Shown: in pieces, positions 1 to 9,312 of the stretch | How the letters are laid out: the number at the start of each line of letters is the position of its first letter | How positions within the stretch are numbered: position 1 is the first letter of the stretch | Source of the DNA: Maribacter sp. | Lineage (GTDB): Bacteria > Bacteroidota > Bacteroidia > Flavobacteriales > Flavobacteriaceae | Reading direction: 5' to 3' | Assembly: GCA_024643345.1 (NCBI GenBank) | Contig: JAHENB010000006.1 | Location: 53,729-117,728 of the forward strand | DNA: 64,000 bases | Program-made: the position numbers and the translations under genes | The notes under the pieces: generated by a model | Databases searched by the model: none | The model's input: only the letters and a program-made list of their open reading frames with translations | Told to the model about the DNA's origin: nothing

Positions 1-1
1 C

Positions 2-778
2 AACATCTTTTTTGAAAGCAGTACACGAACCAAGCTTTCCTTCGAACTTGCGGAAAAACGCTTATCGGCCGATGTGATCAATTTTGCGGCCTCCCAATCT
101 TCTGTAAAAAAAGGCGAGACCTTGATCGATACCGTGAACAATATCTTATCGATGAAGGTAGATATGGTAGTCATGCGGCACCCAAACCCGGGTGCCGGAA
201 TATTTCTTGCGAAAAACGTAAAGGCCTCAATCATCAATGCCGGTGATGGGGCACACGAACATCCGACCCAAGCCTTGTTGGATTCTTATTCTATCCGTGA
301 AAAACTAGGTGGCGTTGGGGGCAAAAATGTGGTCATTGTAGGGGATATTCTTCATTCAAGGGTGGCACTTTCCAATATTTTCGCCCTAAAACTTCAGGGC
401 GCTAACGTGAAGGTTTGCGGACCTAGAACCCTATTGCCAAAATACGTCGAAACACTTGGGGTTGGGGTGGAAACCAATTTGAGAAAAGCCCTTAACTGGT
501 GCGATGTGGCAAATATGTTGCGCATACAGAACGAAAGGCTCGATATCAGTTATTTTCCCACCACAAGGGAATATACACAGCAATTCGGTGTAAATAAGGC
601 CCTGCTCGACAGTCTTGATAAGGAAATCGTTATCATGCACCCCGGTCCGATTAACCGAGGGGTCGAAATTACCAGTGACGTAGCCGATTCCCAACAGTCG
701 ATCATTTTGAACCAAGTTGAAAACGGGGTCGCCATTCGTATGGCGGTCATTTATCTTTTGGCATCAAAAATTAAATAA
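2..778 (+). CDS. pyrB: aspartate carbamoyltransferase catalytic subunit, 5' truncated
   Basis: This enzyme joins carbamoyl phosphate to aspartate in the committed step of pyrimidine synthesis, in the cytoplasm. The reading frame is open from base 2 and begins inside the carbamoyl-phosphate loop FFESSTRTKLSFE, so the true start lies left of the window. About 258 residues are visible against roughly 300 for the family. Other family landmarks are HPNPGAG, GDGAHEHPTQALLD and, near the end, MHPGPINRGVEI. The next start codon lies 7 bases after the stop, which suggests cotranscription with the genes that follow. Only the first 40 or so residues are missing. Confidence 0.96.
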   Translation, partial: NIFFESSTRTKLSFELAEKRLSADVINFAASQSSVKKGETLIDTVNNILSMKVDMVVMRHPNPGAGIFLAKNVKASIINAGDGAHEHPTQALLDSYSIREKLGGVGGKNVVIVGDILHSRVALSNIFALKLQGANVKVCGPRTLLPKYVETLGVGVETNLRKALNWCDVANMLRIQNERLDISYFPTTREYTQQFGVNKALLDSLDKEIVIMHPGPINRGVEITSDVADSQQSIILNQVENGVAIRMAVIYLLASKIK

Positions 779-785
779 AACAGCT

Positions 786-1118
786 ATGATATTTGACAAT
801 GACGGCAACACGACGATCGTTTTTCAGGAGAATATCGCCCTTTCAAAATTTTTGGAAAACCTGAAAGGGGCCTATCCCAAGATAAAGAACGACAACATTA
901 TAGTAAACCTCTTTTCCTTTTCGAAATTGAGGGCAGATGACATTTTAGAGTTCCTGCAGTTGTCGGATGAGCACCGGGCGGGTAAAAAATCCTTTGTTTT
1001 GGTCACCGATCGGGTGGGCTATGACGAGGTACCCGATAGTATTTGTGTGGTGCCAAGCCTCCAAGAGGCCAAAGACATTATAGAAATGGAAGAAATAGAG
1101 CGAGATCTGGATATGTGA
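786..1118 (+). CDS. small conserved-type protein upstream of DUF3291 and rnz
   Basis: A 110-residue acidic protein of unknown function. I start it at the ATG giving MIFDNDGNTTIVFQ rather than at an earlier ATG inside pyrB, because the upstream extension only translates pyrB out of frame. Alternating hydrophobic stretches (TIVFQ, NIIVNLF, SFVLVTD, SICVVPS) and helices suggest a compact alpha/beta fold, perhaps STAS-like; this is inference from pattern only. Its stop overlaps the next start (TGATG), so it is probably translationally coupled within the pyrB-rnz transcription unit. From memory, short proteins at this position in relatives are sometimes labelled ribonuclease Z, but no metal-binding motif is visible here. 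Confidence 0.75.
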   Translation: MIFDNDGNTTIVFQENIALSKFLENLKGAYPKIKNDNIIVNLFSFSKLRADDILEFLQLSDEHRAGKKSFVLVTDRVGYDEVPDSICVVPSLQEAKDIIEMEEIERDLDM

Positions 1119-1606
1119 TGGCCGAAAATTATCATTTAGCACAAATCAATATTGCTAAAATGTTGGCACCCATAGACCATCCCAAAATGGCAGATTTTGT
1201 TGCCAATCTTGATAAAATCAATAATATAGCGGAAACAAGCCCTGGTTTTGTGTGGCGTTTAAAAGGCGAGGACGACAATGCGACTGCGATCAGGATCTTC
1301 GAGGACGACTTTTTAATCATCAATATGTCGGTCTGGGAAACCCAGAAGGCACTTTTCGATTTTACGTATCGTTCTGACCATGTCGGAATATTTAAAAGGA
1401 AAAAAGAATGGTTCGGCCCCATGGGGGAAATGCATATGGCTTTTTGGTATGTGAGATCTGGAAATAAGCCTTCTCCCGAGGAAGCCAGAAAACGCCTGAA
1501 TTACCTAAACAAATATGGCGAAACACCGTATGCCTTCACCTTTAAGGGTAAATTTGACCTTAAGGAAGCAATCTTGTACAACCCGAAAACCGAAGGTACG
1601 GTATGA
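1118..1606 (+). CDS. DUF3291 domain protein
   Basis: A 162-residue protein resembling the DUF3291 family, which has a dimeric ferredoxin-like fold related to antibiotic biosynthesis monooxygenases. The start chosen is the ATG overlapping the stop of the preceding gene, giving MAENYHLAQINIAKM. Motifs that fit the family are the N-terminal YHLAQINIAKMLAPIDHP and the central phrase VWETQKALFDFTY followed by FGPMGEMHMAFWYV. The end overlaps the next gene by the four bases ATGA, consistent with coupling to rnz. The substrate is unknown; a role in oxidative or heme-like chemistry is only suggested by the fold. Confidence 0.85.
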   Translation: MAENYHLAQINIAKMLAPIDHPKMADFVANLDKINNIAETSPGFVWRLKGEDDNATAIRIFEDDFLIINMSVWETQKALFDFTYRSDHVGIFKRKKEWFGPMGEMHMAFWYVRSGNKPSPEEARKRLNYLNKYGETPYAFTFKGKFDLKEAILYNPKTEGTV

Positions 1607-2508
1607 AACTGCATATCCTCGGTTGTTATGCGGCCACCCCAAGTACCCAGTCCAATCCAACATCACAGGTTCTGGAAGTAAAGAACCATCTTTTTCTTAT
1701 CGATTGTGGGGAAGGGACCCAAGTACAATTGCGAAAAAACAAAATTAAGTTCTCTAGGATCAATCATATCTTCATTTCACATTTACACGGGGACCATTTT
1801 TTCGGATTGCCAGGATTGATCTCCAGTTTCCGATTGTATGGTCGGGAGAGGGAATTACATATCTATGGTCCCAGAGGCATAAAGGAAGCCATTACCCTTC
1901 TTTTGAAATTGGGCGATTCATGGACCAATTATCCATTGCTGTTTCACGAATTGACCTCCAGTAACATGGAAATGATCTATCAAGACGAGAAGGTCACAGT
2001 GGAAACCCTTCCCTTGGATCATAGAATTTATACCAATGGATTTTTGTTCCGTGAAAAAATTGGCGAGAGAAAGCTCGATGTAAACGGTATTGCAAAATAT
2101 AAGGTCGACAAAGCGTATTTCCAAAACCTCAAATCGGGAAAAGACTTTATGCGGGCCGATGGAACGCGCATTTCCAATTCAAAGCTGACCTTTGACCCAC
2201 CCAAACCAAAATCTTACGCCTATTGCAGTGATACCGCTTTTAATTTGGATCTGGTCCCAAAAATCAGGCAAGTCGATGTGCTTTATCATGAGTCCACCTT
2301 TTTGGAGTCTGAATTAAAACTATCCGCCAAAACCAAGCACTCTACCGCCCATCAAGCTGCGACCATAGCCAAGGAGGCCAATGTGGGCACCCTTATCTTG
2401 GGACATTATTCGACCCGTTATACATCGATCGACCTTTTTAAGGAGGAAGCTGAGGAAGTTTTCAAGAATATTTGGTTGGCAGATGATGGAAAAGTCTTGG
2501 AGTTTTAA
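1603..2508 (+). CDS. rnz: ribonuclease Z
   Basis: An endoribonuclease of the metallo-beta-lactamase fold that trims the 3' end of tRNA precursors. The 301-residue length fits the short bacterial form. The zinc motif HLHGDH is at residues 60-65, followed by FFGLPG; further metal ligands are in the YCSDTA and ILGHYSTRY segments, and the histidine of LYHESTF is also present. The start overlaps the stop of the DUF3291 gene by 4 bases. No start ambiguity: the N-terminus MKLHILGCYAATP is typical. It probably shares a transcript with pyrB and the two genes between. Confidence 0.97.
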   Translation: MKLHILGCYAATPSTQSNPTSQVLEVKNHLFLIDCGEGTQVQLRKNKIKFSRINHIFISHLHGDHFFGLPGLISSFRLYGRERELHIYGPRGIKEAITLLLKLGDSWTNYPLLFHELTSSNMEMIYQDEKVTVETLPLDHRIYTNGFLFREKIGERKLDVNGIAKYKVDKAYFQNLKSGKDFMRADGTRISNSKLTFDPPKPKSYAYCSDTAFNLDLVPKIRQVDVLYHESTFLESELKLSAKTKHSTAHQAATIAKEANVGTLILGHYSTRYTSIDLFKEEAEEVFKNIWLADDGKVLEF

Positions 2509-2593
2509 TATTCCGGATAAAAATCGGGATTCCATTTTACAATCTCTTTTCTTTTCATGAACTTTACCTAACTTGAAATGAGACCATGCCATC

Positions 2594-3241
2594 ATGCACA
2601 AAGATTTAGGTAAGTACAGAAAATCATATGAAAAGAGTGACCTCACGGAAGATGCCATCTCGGAGAATCCAATGCAGCTTTTTCAAAAATGGTTTTACGA
2701 GGTCGAAGCATCCGAGGGGATAGATGAACCCAATGCGATGACCGTGAGCACTATTGGTTTGGATGGCTTTCCCAAAAGTAGGGTAGTACTTCTAAAAAAA
2801 TACACCTATGAGGGCTTCATTTTTTATACAAATTATGAAAGTGAAAAAGGGAAGGCGATAGCAAATGACCCAAGGGTATGTGCCTCCTTTTTTTGGCCCA
2901 ATATGGAACGACAGATCATCATCAAGGGACTTGCCGAAAAAATTTCCGAAAACCTGTCGGACGGTTATTTTGAATCAAGGCCCGAGGGCAGTAAATTGGG
3001 TGCCATAGTCTCCAACCAAAGCACGGTTATCCCTTCGCGTGAAGTCCTTGAGGAGAAGTTGAAAGCCTTGGAGAAACAATACGAAAATAAACCCATCGAG
3101 CGGCCCGATTATTGGGGCGGATTCATCATCAAGCCCATTTCATTGGAATTTTGGCAAGGGCGGCCCAACCGACTCCACGACCGCATCCGATACTCCTTGC
3201 AAAAAGATTTTAATTGGAAGATTGAACGATTGGCTCCTTGA
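2594..3241 (+). CDS. pdxH: pyridoxamine 5'-phosphate oxidase
   Basis: This FMN enzyme oxidises pyridoxamine or pyridoxine 5'-phosphate to pyridoxal 5'-phosphate in vitamin B6 synthesis and salvage. The 215-residue protein shows the FMN-binding segment RVVLLKKYTYEGFIFYTNY and the family signature LEFWQGRPNRLHDR near the C-terminus. The N-terminus MHKDLGKYRKSYEKSDL is the usual form in Bacteroidota. It stands alone, 85 bases after rnz, and probably has its own promoter, though I see no exact -7 element. Confidence 0.97.
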   Translation: MHKDLGKYRKSYEKSDLTEDAISENPMQLFQKWFYEVEASEGIDEPNAMTVSTIGLDGFPKSRVVLLKKYTYEGFIFYTNYESEKGKAIANDPRVCASFFWPNMERQIIIKGLAEKISENLSDGYFESRPEGSKLGAIVSNQSTVIPSREVLEEKLKALEKQYENKPIERPDYWGGFIIKPISLEFWQGRPNRLHDRIRYSLQKDFNWKIERLAP

Positions 3242-3311
3242 GCCTCCCATAAAACTGTATACCGCTCAATGAATTTGTTTTATAGTTAACCCCAACTTAA
3301 ATGAGACTTAA

Positions 3312-3797
3312 ATGAAACAGCTCATCCTCGTAAGACATGGAAAATCTTCTTGGGATTACCATGTAAGCGATAAAGACCGTCCCCTGCTGGAAAGGGGAAT
3401 CAATGATGTGATTTTGGTATCGCAAAAATATGCCAAGAAACCTATCAAAATCGATTTTGCCTATTCGAGCACGGCCAATAGGGCGATGCATACCTGCACT
3501 ATTTTCCTCAGGCAACTTGATTTTCCGATGGTTAAACTGCAATTGACCCATAATCTTTACGATTTTTCCGGAGATTCTGTCTTGCCTTTTATCCAAGGTT
3601 TTGACGATTCACTTGAGTCGGTAATAATTTTTGGCCATAACCACGCCTTCACACATCTTGCCAATTCATTAGGAAATACCTATATTGAAAACGTTCCGAC
3701 CAGTGGGCTTGTTCATTTGCAGTTCAACACCGACCATTGGTCCAAAATAGGTAAAGGCAACACGGTTCAAACCATTTTTCCCAAGCATCTAAAGTAA
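3312..3797 (+). CDS. SixA-like histidine phosphatase
   Basis: A 161-residue histidine phosphatase. The catalytic RHGK motif is at residues 8-11 (His9 would be phosphorylated), with a second histidine in FGHNHAF and an arginine in STANRAMHT. Size and the absence of extra domains match SixA-type phosphohistidine phosphatases. Its stop codon is followed at once by the ATG of polyphosphate kinase, with no intervening base, so the two are almost certainly cotranscribed and coupled. Because PPK1 works through a phosphohistidine intermediate, a functional link is an attractive guess, but the sequence alone does not show it. Confidence 0.88.
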   Translation: MKQLILVRHGKSSWDYHVSDKDRPLLERGINDVILVSQKYAKKPIKIDFAYSSTANRAMHTCTIFLRQLDFPMVKLQLTHNLYDFSGDSVLPFIQGFDDSLESVIIFGHNHAFTHLANSLGNTYIENVPTSGLVHLQFNTDHWSKIGKGNTVQTIFPKHLK

Positions 3798-5885
3798 ATG
3801 ATCAAAACAAAAAACCAGTATATCAATCGGGAAATCAGTTGGCTGAGGTTTAATGAGCGTGTATTGCAGGAATGTGCCGATAAACAGGTGCCCTTGATAG
3901 AACGACTTCGTTTTTTAGGCATTTTCTCTAACAATTTAGATGAATTCTTTAAGGTGCGATATGCTACCGTCAAACGTATCTTCGAAGCCGGTAAAACAGG
4001 TAAAAGTGTCTTGGGGGGCGAAACGGCGAAAGAACTGTTGGCCGAAATCACCGATATCGTCATCAAACAGCAGACCAAGAGCCTCAGAATATTGGCGAGT
4101 ATCGAGAAGGAACTCGAATCCCAAAATATTTTCATTGTACAAGAAACCGAACTGACAGAAAAGCAGGCCATTTTTGTCAAGGACTACTTTTTGCAAAAGA
4201 TCAGTCCACTATTGATGATCATTATTCTTAACGATCTTACACGATTTCCAACACTTAAGGACACCGCTGCCTATTTGGCCATAAAAATGTTGCTAAAAAG
4301 CGATGGGAAGGTACTGGAGAAGGGAATAAGCGACCATAAGAGATATGCTCTGATAGAAATCCCAAAAGGAATTGATCGTTTTGTGGTGCTTCCAAAAGAG
4401 GGAAATAAAGATTTTATCATCATGGTCGATGACATGATTAGATATTGTTTGAAGAGTATCTTTACCATGTTCGAATACCAATCGATTTCGGCCCACATGA
4501 TCAAAATCACCAGGGATGCGGAACTTGATATGGATAATGACCTCAGCAAAAGTTTCATAGAAAAATTATCCACCAGCGTACAACACCGGAAAATTGGTGA
4601 TCCGGTGCGCTTCGTGTATGACAAAAGTATTGGAAAGGACACTTTGGCTTTTTTGAGGGACAAAATGAACATTGCCGATACCGATAGTGTTATCCCAGGA
4701 GGTAGATACCATAACAGAAGGGATTATATGGGCTTTCCAAGTCTGGGCAGAAAGGATTTGCTTTATGAAAAAATAACCCCCCTGCCCGTGGAAGGCGTCT
4801 GCATGGAAGGAAGTTTATTGGATCAGATTGCAAAAAAGGACTTTCTGCAACATACGCCATATCACACCTTCTCTTATATTACCAAATTTTTAAAGGAAGC
4901 TGCCTTAGATCCCAGAGTAAAAAGCATTAAAATTACGGTGTACCGATTGGCCAATAATTCTCAGGTTGCCGTTTCCCTGATCAATGCCGTAAAAAATGGA
5001 AAACAGGTAACCGTACAAATCGAATTACAGGCACGATTTGATGAGGAAGCCAATATTCAATATGCCGAACAATTGCAGGCCGAAGGGGTTAAGTTGATTT
5101 TTGGCGTGCCGGGGCTCAAGGTTCACAGCAAAATATGTGTGATTGAACGAGAGGAAGAAGAAGGGATAAAGCGTTACGGTTTCATCAGCACGGGCAATTT
5201 TAACGAGTCAACTTCGAGAATCTATACAGATTATACACTATTTACGGCCAATGAGTCCATCTTGAAGGAACTGAATAAAATATTCGATTTTTTTGAGACC
5301 ACCTATAAAATCAATAAATACAAACATTTGGTGGTCTCACCGCATTATACACAAAATATATTCGAAAAGCTGATCGAAAATGAGATTGCCAACGCCATTA
5401 TGGGCAAGCCGGCCTACATCAAGATCAAAATGAACAGCTTTACCTCCTATAAAATGGTCGATAAACTCTATGAAGCCAGTAGGGCAGGGGTGAAGATCCA
5501 GCTGATCATTCGTGGCATTTGCTGTTTGGTCCCTGGAGTAAAGGGAATGAGCGAAAATATCGAGGCCATCAGCGTAGTTGACAAGTTTTTGGAACATTCA
5601 AGGCTATTTGTTTTTTGCAATGAAGATGATCCAAAAATATTTATTTCCTCCGCCGATTGGATGACGAGGAATTTAGATTATCGCGTAGAAGTGGGCTGTC
5701 CCATTTATGATAAGAATATCAAAAAGGAGTTACTGGATACTTTTGACATTTCATGGAAAGATAACGTGAAGGCACGCATATTCAATAAAGAACAGGACAA
5801 TGCCTATCGAAGAAATAGAAATGGCAAATTGCGTTCCCAGTTCGCAAAATACGACTACTATTTAAGGAAGCTAAAATCCCAGTGA
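3798..5885 (+). CDS. ppk1: polyphosphate kinase 1
   Basis: PPK1 reversibly transfers the terminal phosphate of ATP onto growing polyphosphate chains. The 695-residue length is standard. The N-terminal domain begins INREISWLRFNERVLQECAD; the catalytic phosphohistidine is His443 in GLKVHSKICVI, followed by the second phospholipase-D-like region containing GFISTGNFNESTS. The C-terminal domain contains FISSADWMTRNLDYRVE. It starts directly after the stop of the SixA-like phosphatase gene. The downstream miaE gene is convergent, only 7 bases away, and I see no clear terminator hairpin between them. Confidence 0.97.
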   Translation: MIKTKNQYINREISWLRFNERVLQECADKQVPLIERLRFLGIFSNNLDEFFKVRYATVKRIFEAGKTGKSVLGGETAKELLAEITDIVIKQQTKSLRILASIEKELESQNIFIVQETELTEKQAIFVKDYFLQKISPLLMIIILNDLTRFPTLKDTAAYLAIKMLLKSDGKVLEKGISDHKRYALIEIPKGIDRFVVLPKEGNKDFIIMVDDMIRYCLKSIFTMFEYQSISAHMIKITRDAELDMDNDLSKSFIEKLSTSVQHRKIGDPVRFVYDKSIGKDTLAFLRDKMNIADTDSVIPGGRYHNRRDYMGFPSLGRKDLLYEKITPLPVEGVCMEGSLLDQIAKKDFLQHTPYHTFSYITKFLKEAALDPRVKSIKITVYRLANNSQVAVSLINAVKNGKQVTVQIELQARFDEEANIQYAEQLQAEGVKLIFGVPGLKVHSKICVIEREEEEGIKRYGFISTGNFNESTSRIYTDYTLFTANESILKELNKIFDFFETTYKINKYKHLVVSPHYTQNIFEKLIENEIANAIMGKPAYIKIKMNSFTSYKMVDKLYEASRAGVKIQLIIRGICCLVPGVKGMSENIEAISVVDKFLEHSRLFVFCNEDDPKIFISSADWMTRNLDYRVEVGCPIYDKNIKKELLDTFDISWKDNVKARIFNKEQDNAYRRNRNGKLRSQFAKYDYYLRKLKSQ

Positions 5886-5892
5886 TGCGGTA

Positions 5893-6474
5893 TTAGCCAT
5901 GGATGCTTTCTTTGGTACCTAAGCCTTTCATTATTTCTGCCTCATACGCCAATAAACCATTCCATTTTTCATCCACTATTTTGCGGTCTTGGTATTTTCG
6001 GGCAAAATTGAGGAACATGGTATAGTGTCCGGCTTCGCTCACCATGAGCTGGCGATAAAAATCTGCCAGTTCCTTATCTTTCAACTGCTCCGACAATAGT
6101 CTGAAGCGTTCGCAACTGCGCGCTTCTATCAAAGCGGCATATAGTAATCGATGTACCAATTGTGTGGTTCTACTGCCGCCTTTGGGGAAGAATTTAATGA
6201 GGGCCAATACGTAGTCATCTTTACGATCACGACCAAGTACATTGCCCCTGGCCTTGATTTTGTCATGGACCATTTTAAAATGGCCCATTTCTTCACGCGA
6301 AAGTGCGATCATTTCCTCTACCAATTCGGGATATTCGGGAAAGCCGACGATAAGTGAAATGGCCGTACTGGCGGCTTTTTGCTCACAATAGGCATGATCC
6401 GTTAAAATTTCGTCAATATTTTTTTCTACCAGATTTACCCATCGGGGATCGGTAGGCAGTTTTAATCCCAACAT
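5893..6474 (-). CDS. miaE: tRNA-(ms2io6A)-hydroxylase (MiaE-like)
   Basis: A 193-residue ferritin-like diiron enzyme of the MiaE family, which hydroxylates the isopentenyl side chain of the modified adenosine at position 37 of certain tRNAs. Candidate iron ligands are Glu31 (in DHAYCEQKA), Glu62 and His65 (EEMGHF), Glu117 (IEARSCERF), and Glu147 with His150 (SEAGHY), the spacing expected for the family. Convergent with ppk1. The start MLGLKLPTDPRW is the usual N-terminus. The upstream 176 bases, shared with the divergent ebo operon, must hold both promoters; I cannot assign them confidently. Confidence 0.92.
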   Translation of the reverse strand: MLGLKLPTDPRWVNLVEKNIDEILTDHAYCEQKAASTAISLIVGFPEYPELVEEMIALSREEMGHFKMVHDKIKARGNVLGRDRKDDYVLALIKFFPKGGSRTTQLVHRLLYAALIEARSCERFRLLSEQLKDKELADFYRQLMVSEAGHYTMFLNFARKYQDRKIVDEKWNGLLAYEAEIMKGLGTKESIHG

Positions 6475-6650
6475 TTTTTTTTGTAAAAATAGGGAGAATC
6501 TATTAAACCTTTTTAAGTGCTAATTCAACCAAAATCCATGGTTTTAAACTTAATAATAATTAATTTTACGATTAACCTCATCAGTATCGACTATTTTAAT
6601 CGATTACGCAACCTAAATAATTTATTTAGCCAGAATAGTGTTTTTTTAAA

Positions 6651-7496
6651 ATGAAAACAAGCGAACAATTAATATCGGTTATTAGGGACAACTTGGATAC
6701 TGAGACCATTGATTGGCTACTTGAAAAACTGGAAGTGATATTGATTTCCGATTCTGCCAAGGATCTTTATCTTACTTACACCTTGATCGCGGCTAAGGTT
6801 TCTGTCAGAACAGACATTGTATACCAAAAAGACACAGCACTTATTGGATATTTGAAGGCTCAAGAAGCAAACCTACATCAGATAGTACGCATCTTTTTGT
6901 TGGCAAAGGTTTTGGAAGAAAAGCCAGCGTATTTCACCGCCAAGGTGGCTAATCTGATCCAAGTAGCTGATACGGGTGAATTGGTGACCTTTTTAAAGTT
7001 TTTGGTTTGGTTGCCCAATCCCAAAACATTTAATCAAACCGCGGTTGAGGCGCTGAGAACCAATATTTCGCAAGTATTTATGGCCATTGCGCTTCATAAT
7101 CCTTACCCGGAGAAGTTTTTTAATGAACAACAATGGAACCAAATGTACCTTAAAGCAGCCTTTATGCAACTAGATCTAGGGGCCATTATAGGGGTTGATG
7201 AAAGGGCAAATGAGGATTTGGCGAGAATAATTTCTGATTATGCCCATGAAAGATGGGCGGCATCAAGAGATATAGACCCTTTGTTTTGGAGGCCTGTGGG
7301 CAAATTTTTAAAAGGAACCCTTAAAGAAGACATGAAGCGCTTACTCTCAAGTCAAAACTTGCTAGAGAACAAAGCGGGCGTCCTCTGCTGTTGCCGGTCC
7401 GAAGATCTGGAATTGCGGGAACTTATGGGCCAACATCCCGAAATAATGAATTTGGTCAGCAATGATAGGCTTACCTGGGAAAATTTTAAACAGTAG
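6651..7496 (+). CDS. eboA: EboA domain protein, first gene of the ebo operon
   Basis: A 281-residue, largely alpha-helical soluble protein with no recognisable catalytic motif. I assign it to EboA from its length, helical character and, above all, its position as the first gene of a six-gene ebo set in the canonical order. In cyanobacteria the ebo genes are needed to move the scytonemin monomer to the periplasm, and in Pseudomonas a homologous cluster makes a nematode deterrent; the biochemical role of EboA is not known. The stretch GVLCCCRSEDLELRELMG near residue 245 has three consecutive cysteines, which is unusual for a cytoplasmic protein. EboB starts 2 bases after the stop. Confidence 0.85.
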   Translation: MKTSEQLISVIRDNLDTETIDWLLEKLEVILISDSAKDLYLTYTLIAAKVSVRTDIVYQKDTALIGYLKAQEANLHQIVRIFLLAKVLEEKPAYFTAKVANLIQVADTGELVTFLKFLVWLPNPKTFNQTAVEALRTNISQVFMAIALHNPYPEKFFNEQQWNQMYLKAAFMQLDLGAIIGVDERANEDLARIISDYAHERWAASRDIDPLFWRPVGKFLKGTLKEDMKRLLSSQNLLENKAGVLCCCRSEDLELRELMGQHPEIMNLVSNDRLTWENFKQ

Positions 7497-7498
7497 AT

Positions 7499-8407
7499 AT
7501 GGAAGAAAAAATAATGATCATAGACCCGCATATCCACATGACGTCGCGCACAACCGATGATTATGAAGCTATGGCCAGGGCTGGCATTGTTGCGATTATC
7601 GAACCTTCGTTTTGGATGGGCCAGCCACGGACCCAGATCGGTTCCTTTCAGGATTATTTTAGCAGTCTGGTGGGTTGGGAACCTTTTAGGGCCAGCCAGT
7701 TTGGTATAAAGCACTATAGTACGATCGGCCTGAATTCCAAGGAAGCAAATAATGAATCGCTTGCAGAGCAGGTCATCGAGCTTTTGCCCTTATATCTGCA
7801 TAAAGAGAATGTGGTTGCCATTGGTGAAATCGGGTACGATGACCAAACCCCAGCTGAGGATAAGTATTTTAGGATACAATTGGACATGGCCAAAGAATTG
7901 GGCATGACCGTACAGATCCATACACCCCATAGGGATAAGAAATCGGGAACGATCAGAAGTATGGAGGTTTGCTTGGAGCATGGCCTGGATCCATCGAATG
8001 TTATAATTGACCACAATAACGAAGAAACGGTGCAAGAAGTTTTGGACAGGGGATTCTTCGCGGCTTTCACGATTTATCCAAAAACAAAGATGGGCAATGA
8101 ACGCATGGTGGAAGTGGTCCGCAAATATGGCAGTGACCGTATCCTAATAGATAGTTCTGCAGATTGGGGGGTGAGCGACCCACTGGCCGTGCCCAAAACG
8201 GCTTCCCTAATGCTCAATAGGGGAATACCAAAATCGGATGTAATAAAAACATGTTATCAAAATGCCTTGGAGGCCTATGGAAAAAATGGTAAGATGAAAG
8301 AAGCGCATTGGCTCAAACCGGGACGAATAGACCAGTCCAATCTCTATAATGATAATAGTGTTTTAAGGGGTCAAACACCTCGGATTGACCAAGACCAGAT
8401 AAAATGA
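7499..8407 (+). CDS. eboB: EboB, TatD-family metal-dependent hydrolase
   Basis: A 302-residue TIM-barrel metal hydrolase of the TatD superfamily. Metal-site residues visible in order are DPHIH (His11, His13), GEIGYD (Glu110), QIHTPH (His141), IDHNN (His172) and DSSADWG (Asp218/Asp222), the full set expected for a dinuclear site. Start: ATG 2 bases after the eboA stop. The stop overlaps the eboC start by four bases, indicating translational coupling. Ordinary TatD proteins are about 260 residues; the extra C-terminal tail after KTCYQNALEAYG is a feature of this subgroup. The substrate in the ebo pathway is unknown. Confidence 0.93.
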   Translation: MEEKIMIIDPHIHMTSRTTDDYEAMARAGIVAIIEPSFWMGQPRTQIGSFQDYFSSLVGWEPFRASQFGIKHYSTIGLNSKEANNESLAEQVIELLPLYLHKENVVAIGEIGYDDQTPAEDKYFRIQLDMAKELGMTVQIHTPHRDKKSGTIRSMEVCLEHGLDPSNVIIDHNNEETVQEVLDRGFFAAFTIYPKTKMGNERMVEVVRKYGSDRILIDSSADWGVSDPLAVPKTASLMLNRGIPKSDVIKTCYQNALEAYGKNGKMKEAHWLKPGRIDQSNLYNDNSVLRGQTPRIDQDQIK

Positions 8408-9303
8408 ATAGGATTTTGATGGGCTATGCAAGATTGGCTCGCCCTGCGAATCTGCCCACAGCGGCAGCCGATATATTGGTGGGAATTGCCATCGCAGTCT
8501 ATTTCGTTTCCCTTGAAATCTCTGTTTTTCTTGCCGATATTTCTATCGATGTCCTGAACTTGGTATGTGCATCTGTGCTATTATATGCCGGGGGCGTTGT
8601 TTTGAACGATGTCTTCGATCGGAAGCTGGATATGGTTGAGCGTCCTGAAAGGCCCATCCCCAGCGGTCTCATCCCCTATAAATCGGCCGCTACTTTCGGC
8701 ATTGTTTTACTTCTTGCGGGTATTTTTTTTGGTTTTATGGTTGGAGCGACCAGTGGTGCACTCGCGGCAATCCTTGCCATAAGCATCTTAGGATATGATG
8801 CTTATGCAAAAAAACATGGTTTGTTCGGGCCCATGATCATGGGGCTTTGCCGCGCCCTGAATTTAGTTCTTGGTATGTCTTTATTTCAGGAAATTGGTCA
8901 CTGGTGGTACGGTATGATACCGTTTTGCTATATTTTTGCAATTACGCTGATCAGTAGGGGAGAAGTTCATGGAAACAACAGGAACCATCTCATATGGTCC
9001 GCCATTTTGTATGGCTTGGTCATACTGATGGTCATAATCATAACCGGCAGGGAAACAGGGAAGTTTTTAGAAATAATTCCTTTTTTAATGTTGTTCTCAT
9101 TTTTGATCTACAGGCCTTTGATACGAGCCTATCGATCAAATGTGCCCAGCAATATTAAAAAGGCCGTAATGGCTGGGGTCCTATCGATCATTGTCCTGGA
9201 CGCATCCCTTGCAGTGGGTTTTTCTGTTTGGTGGTATGGCCTTTTGATTCTTTTACTTTTACCAGTATCAATGTTGTTGGCAAGACTATTTGCTGTTACT
9301 TAA
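8404..9303 (+). CDS. eboC: EboC, UbiA-like prenyltransferase
   Basis: A 299-residue polytopic inner-membrane protein of the UbiA prenyltransferase superfamily. The first aspartate-rich motif NDVFDRKLD is at residues 68-76, followed by RPERPIPSG, and the second is represented by YDAYAKKHG at about 131-139. Eight or nine hydrophobic segments are visible, including the C-terminal VWWYGLLILLLLPVSMLL. Such enzymes attach an isoprenoid chain to an aromatic or sugar acceptor. In ebo clusters neither acceptor nor donor is established. It overlaps eboB by 4 bases and directly abuts eboD. Confidence 0.94.
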   Translation: MNRILMGYARLARPANLPTAAADILVGIAIAVYFVSLEISVFLADISIDVLNLVCASVLLYAGGVVLNDVFDRKLDMVERPERPIPSGLIPYKSAATFGIVLLLAGIFFGFMVGATSGALAAILAISILGYDAYAKKHGLFGPMIMGLCRALNLVLGMSLFQEIGHWWYGMIPFCYIFAITLISRGEVHGNNRNHLIWSAILYGLVILMVIIITGRETGKFLEIIPFLMLFSFLIYRPLIRAYRSNVPSNIKKAVMAGVLSIIVLDASLAVGFSVWWYGLLILLLLPVSMLLARLFAVT

Positions 9304-9312
9304 TTGAAATAC

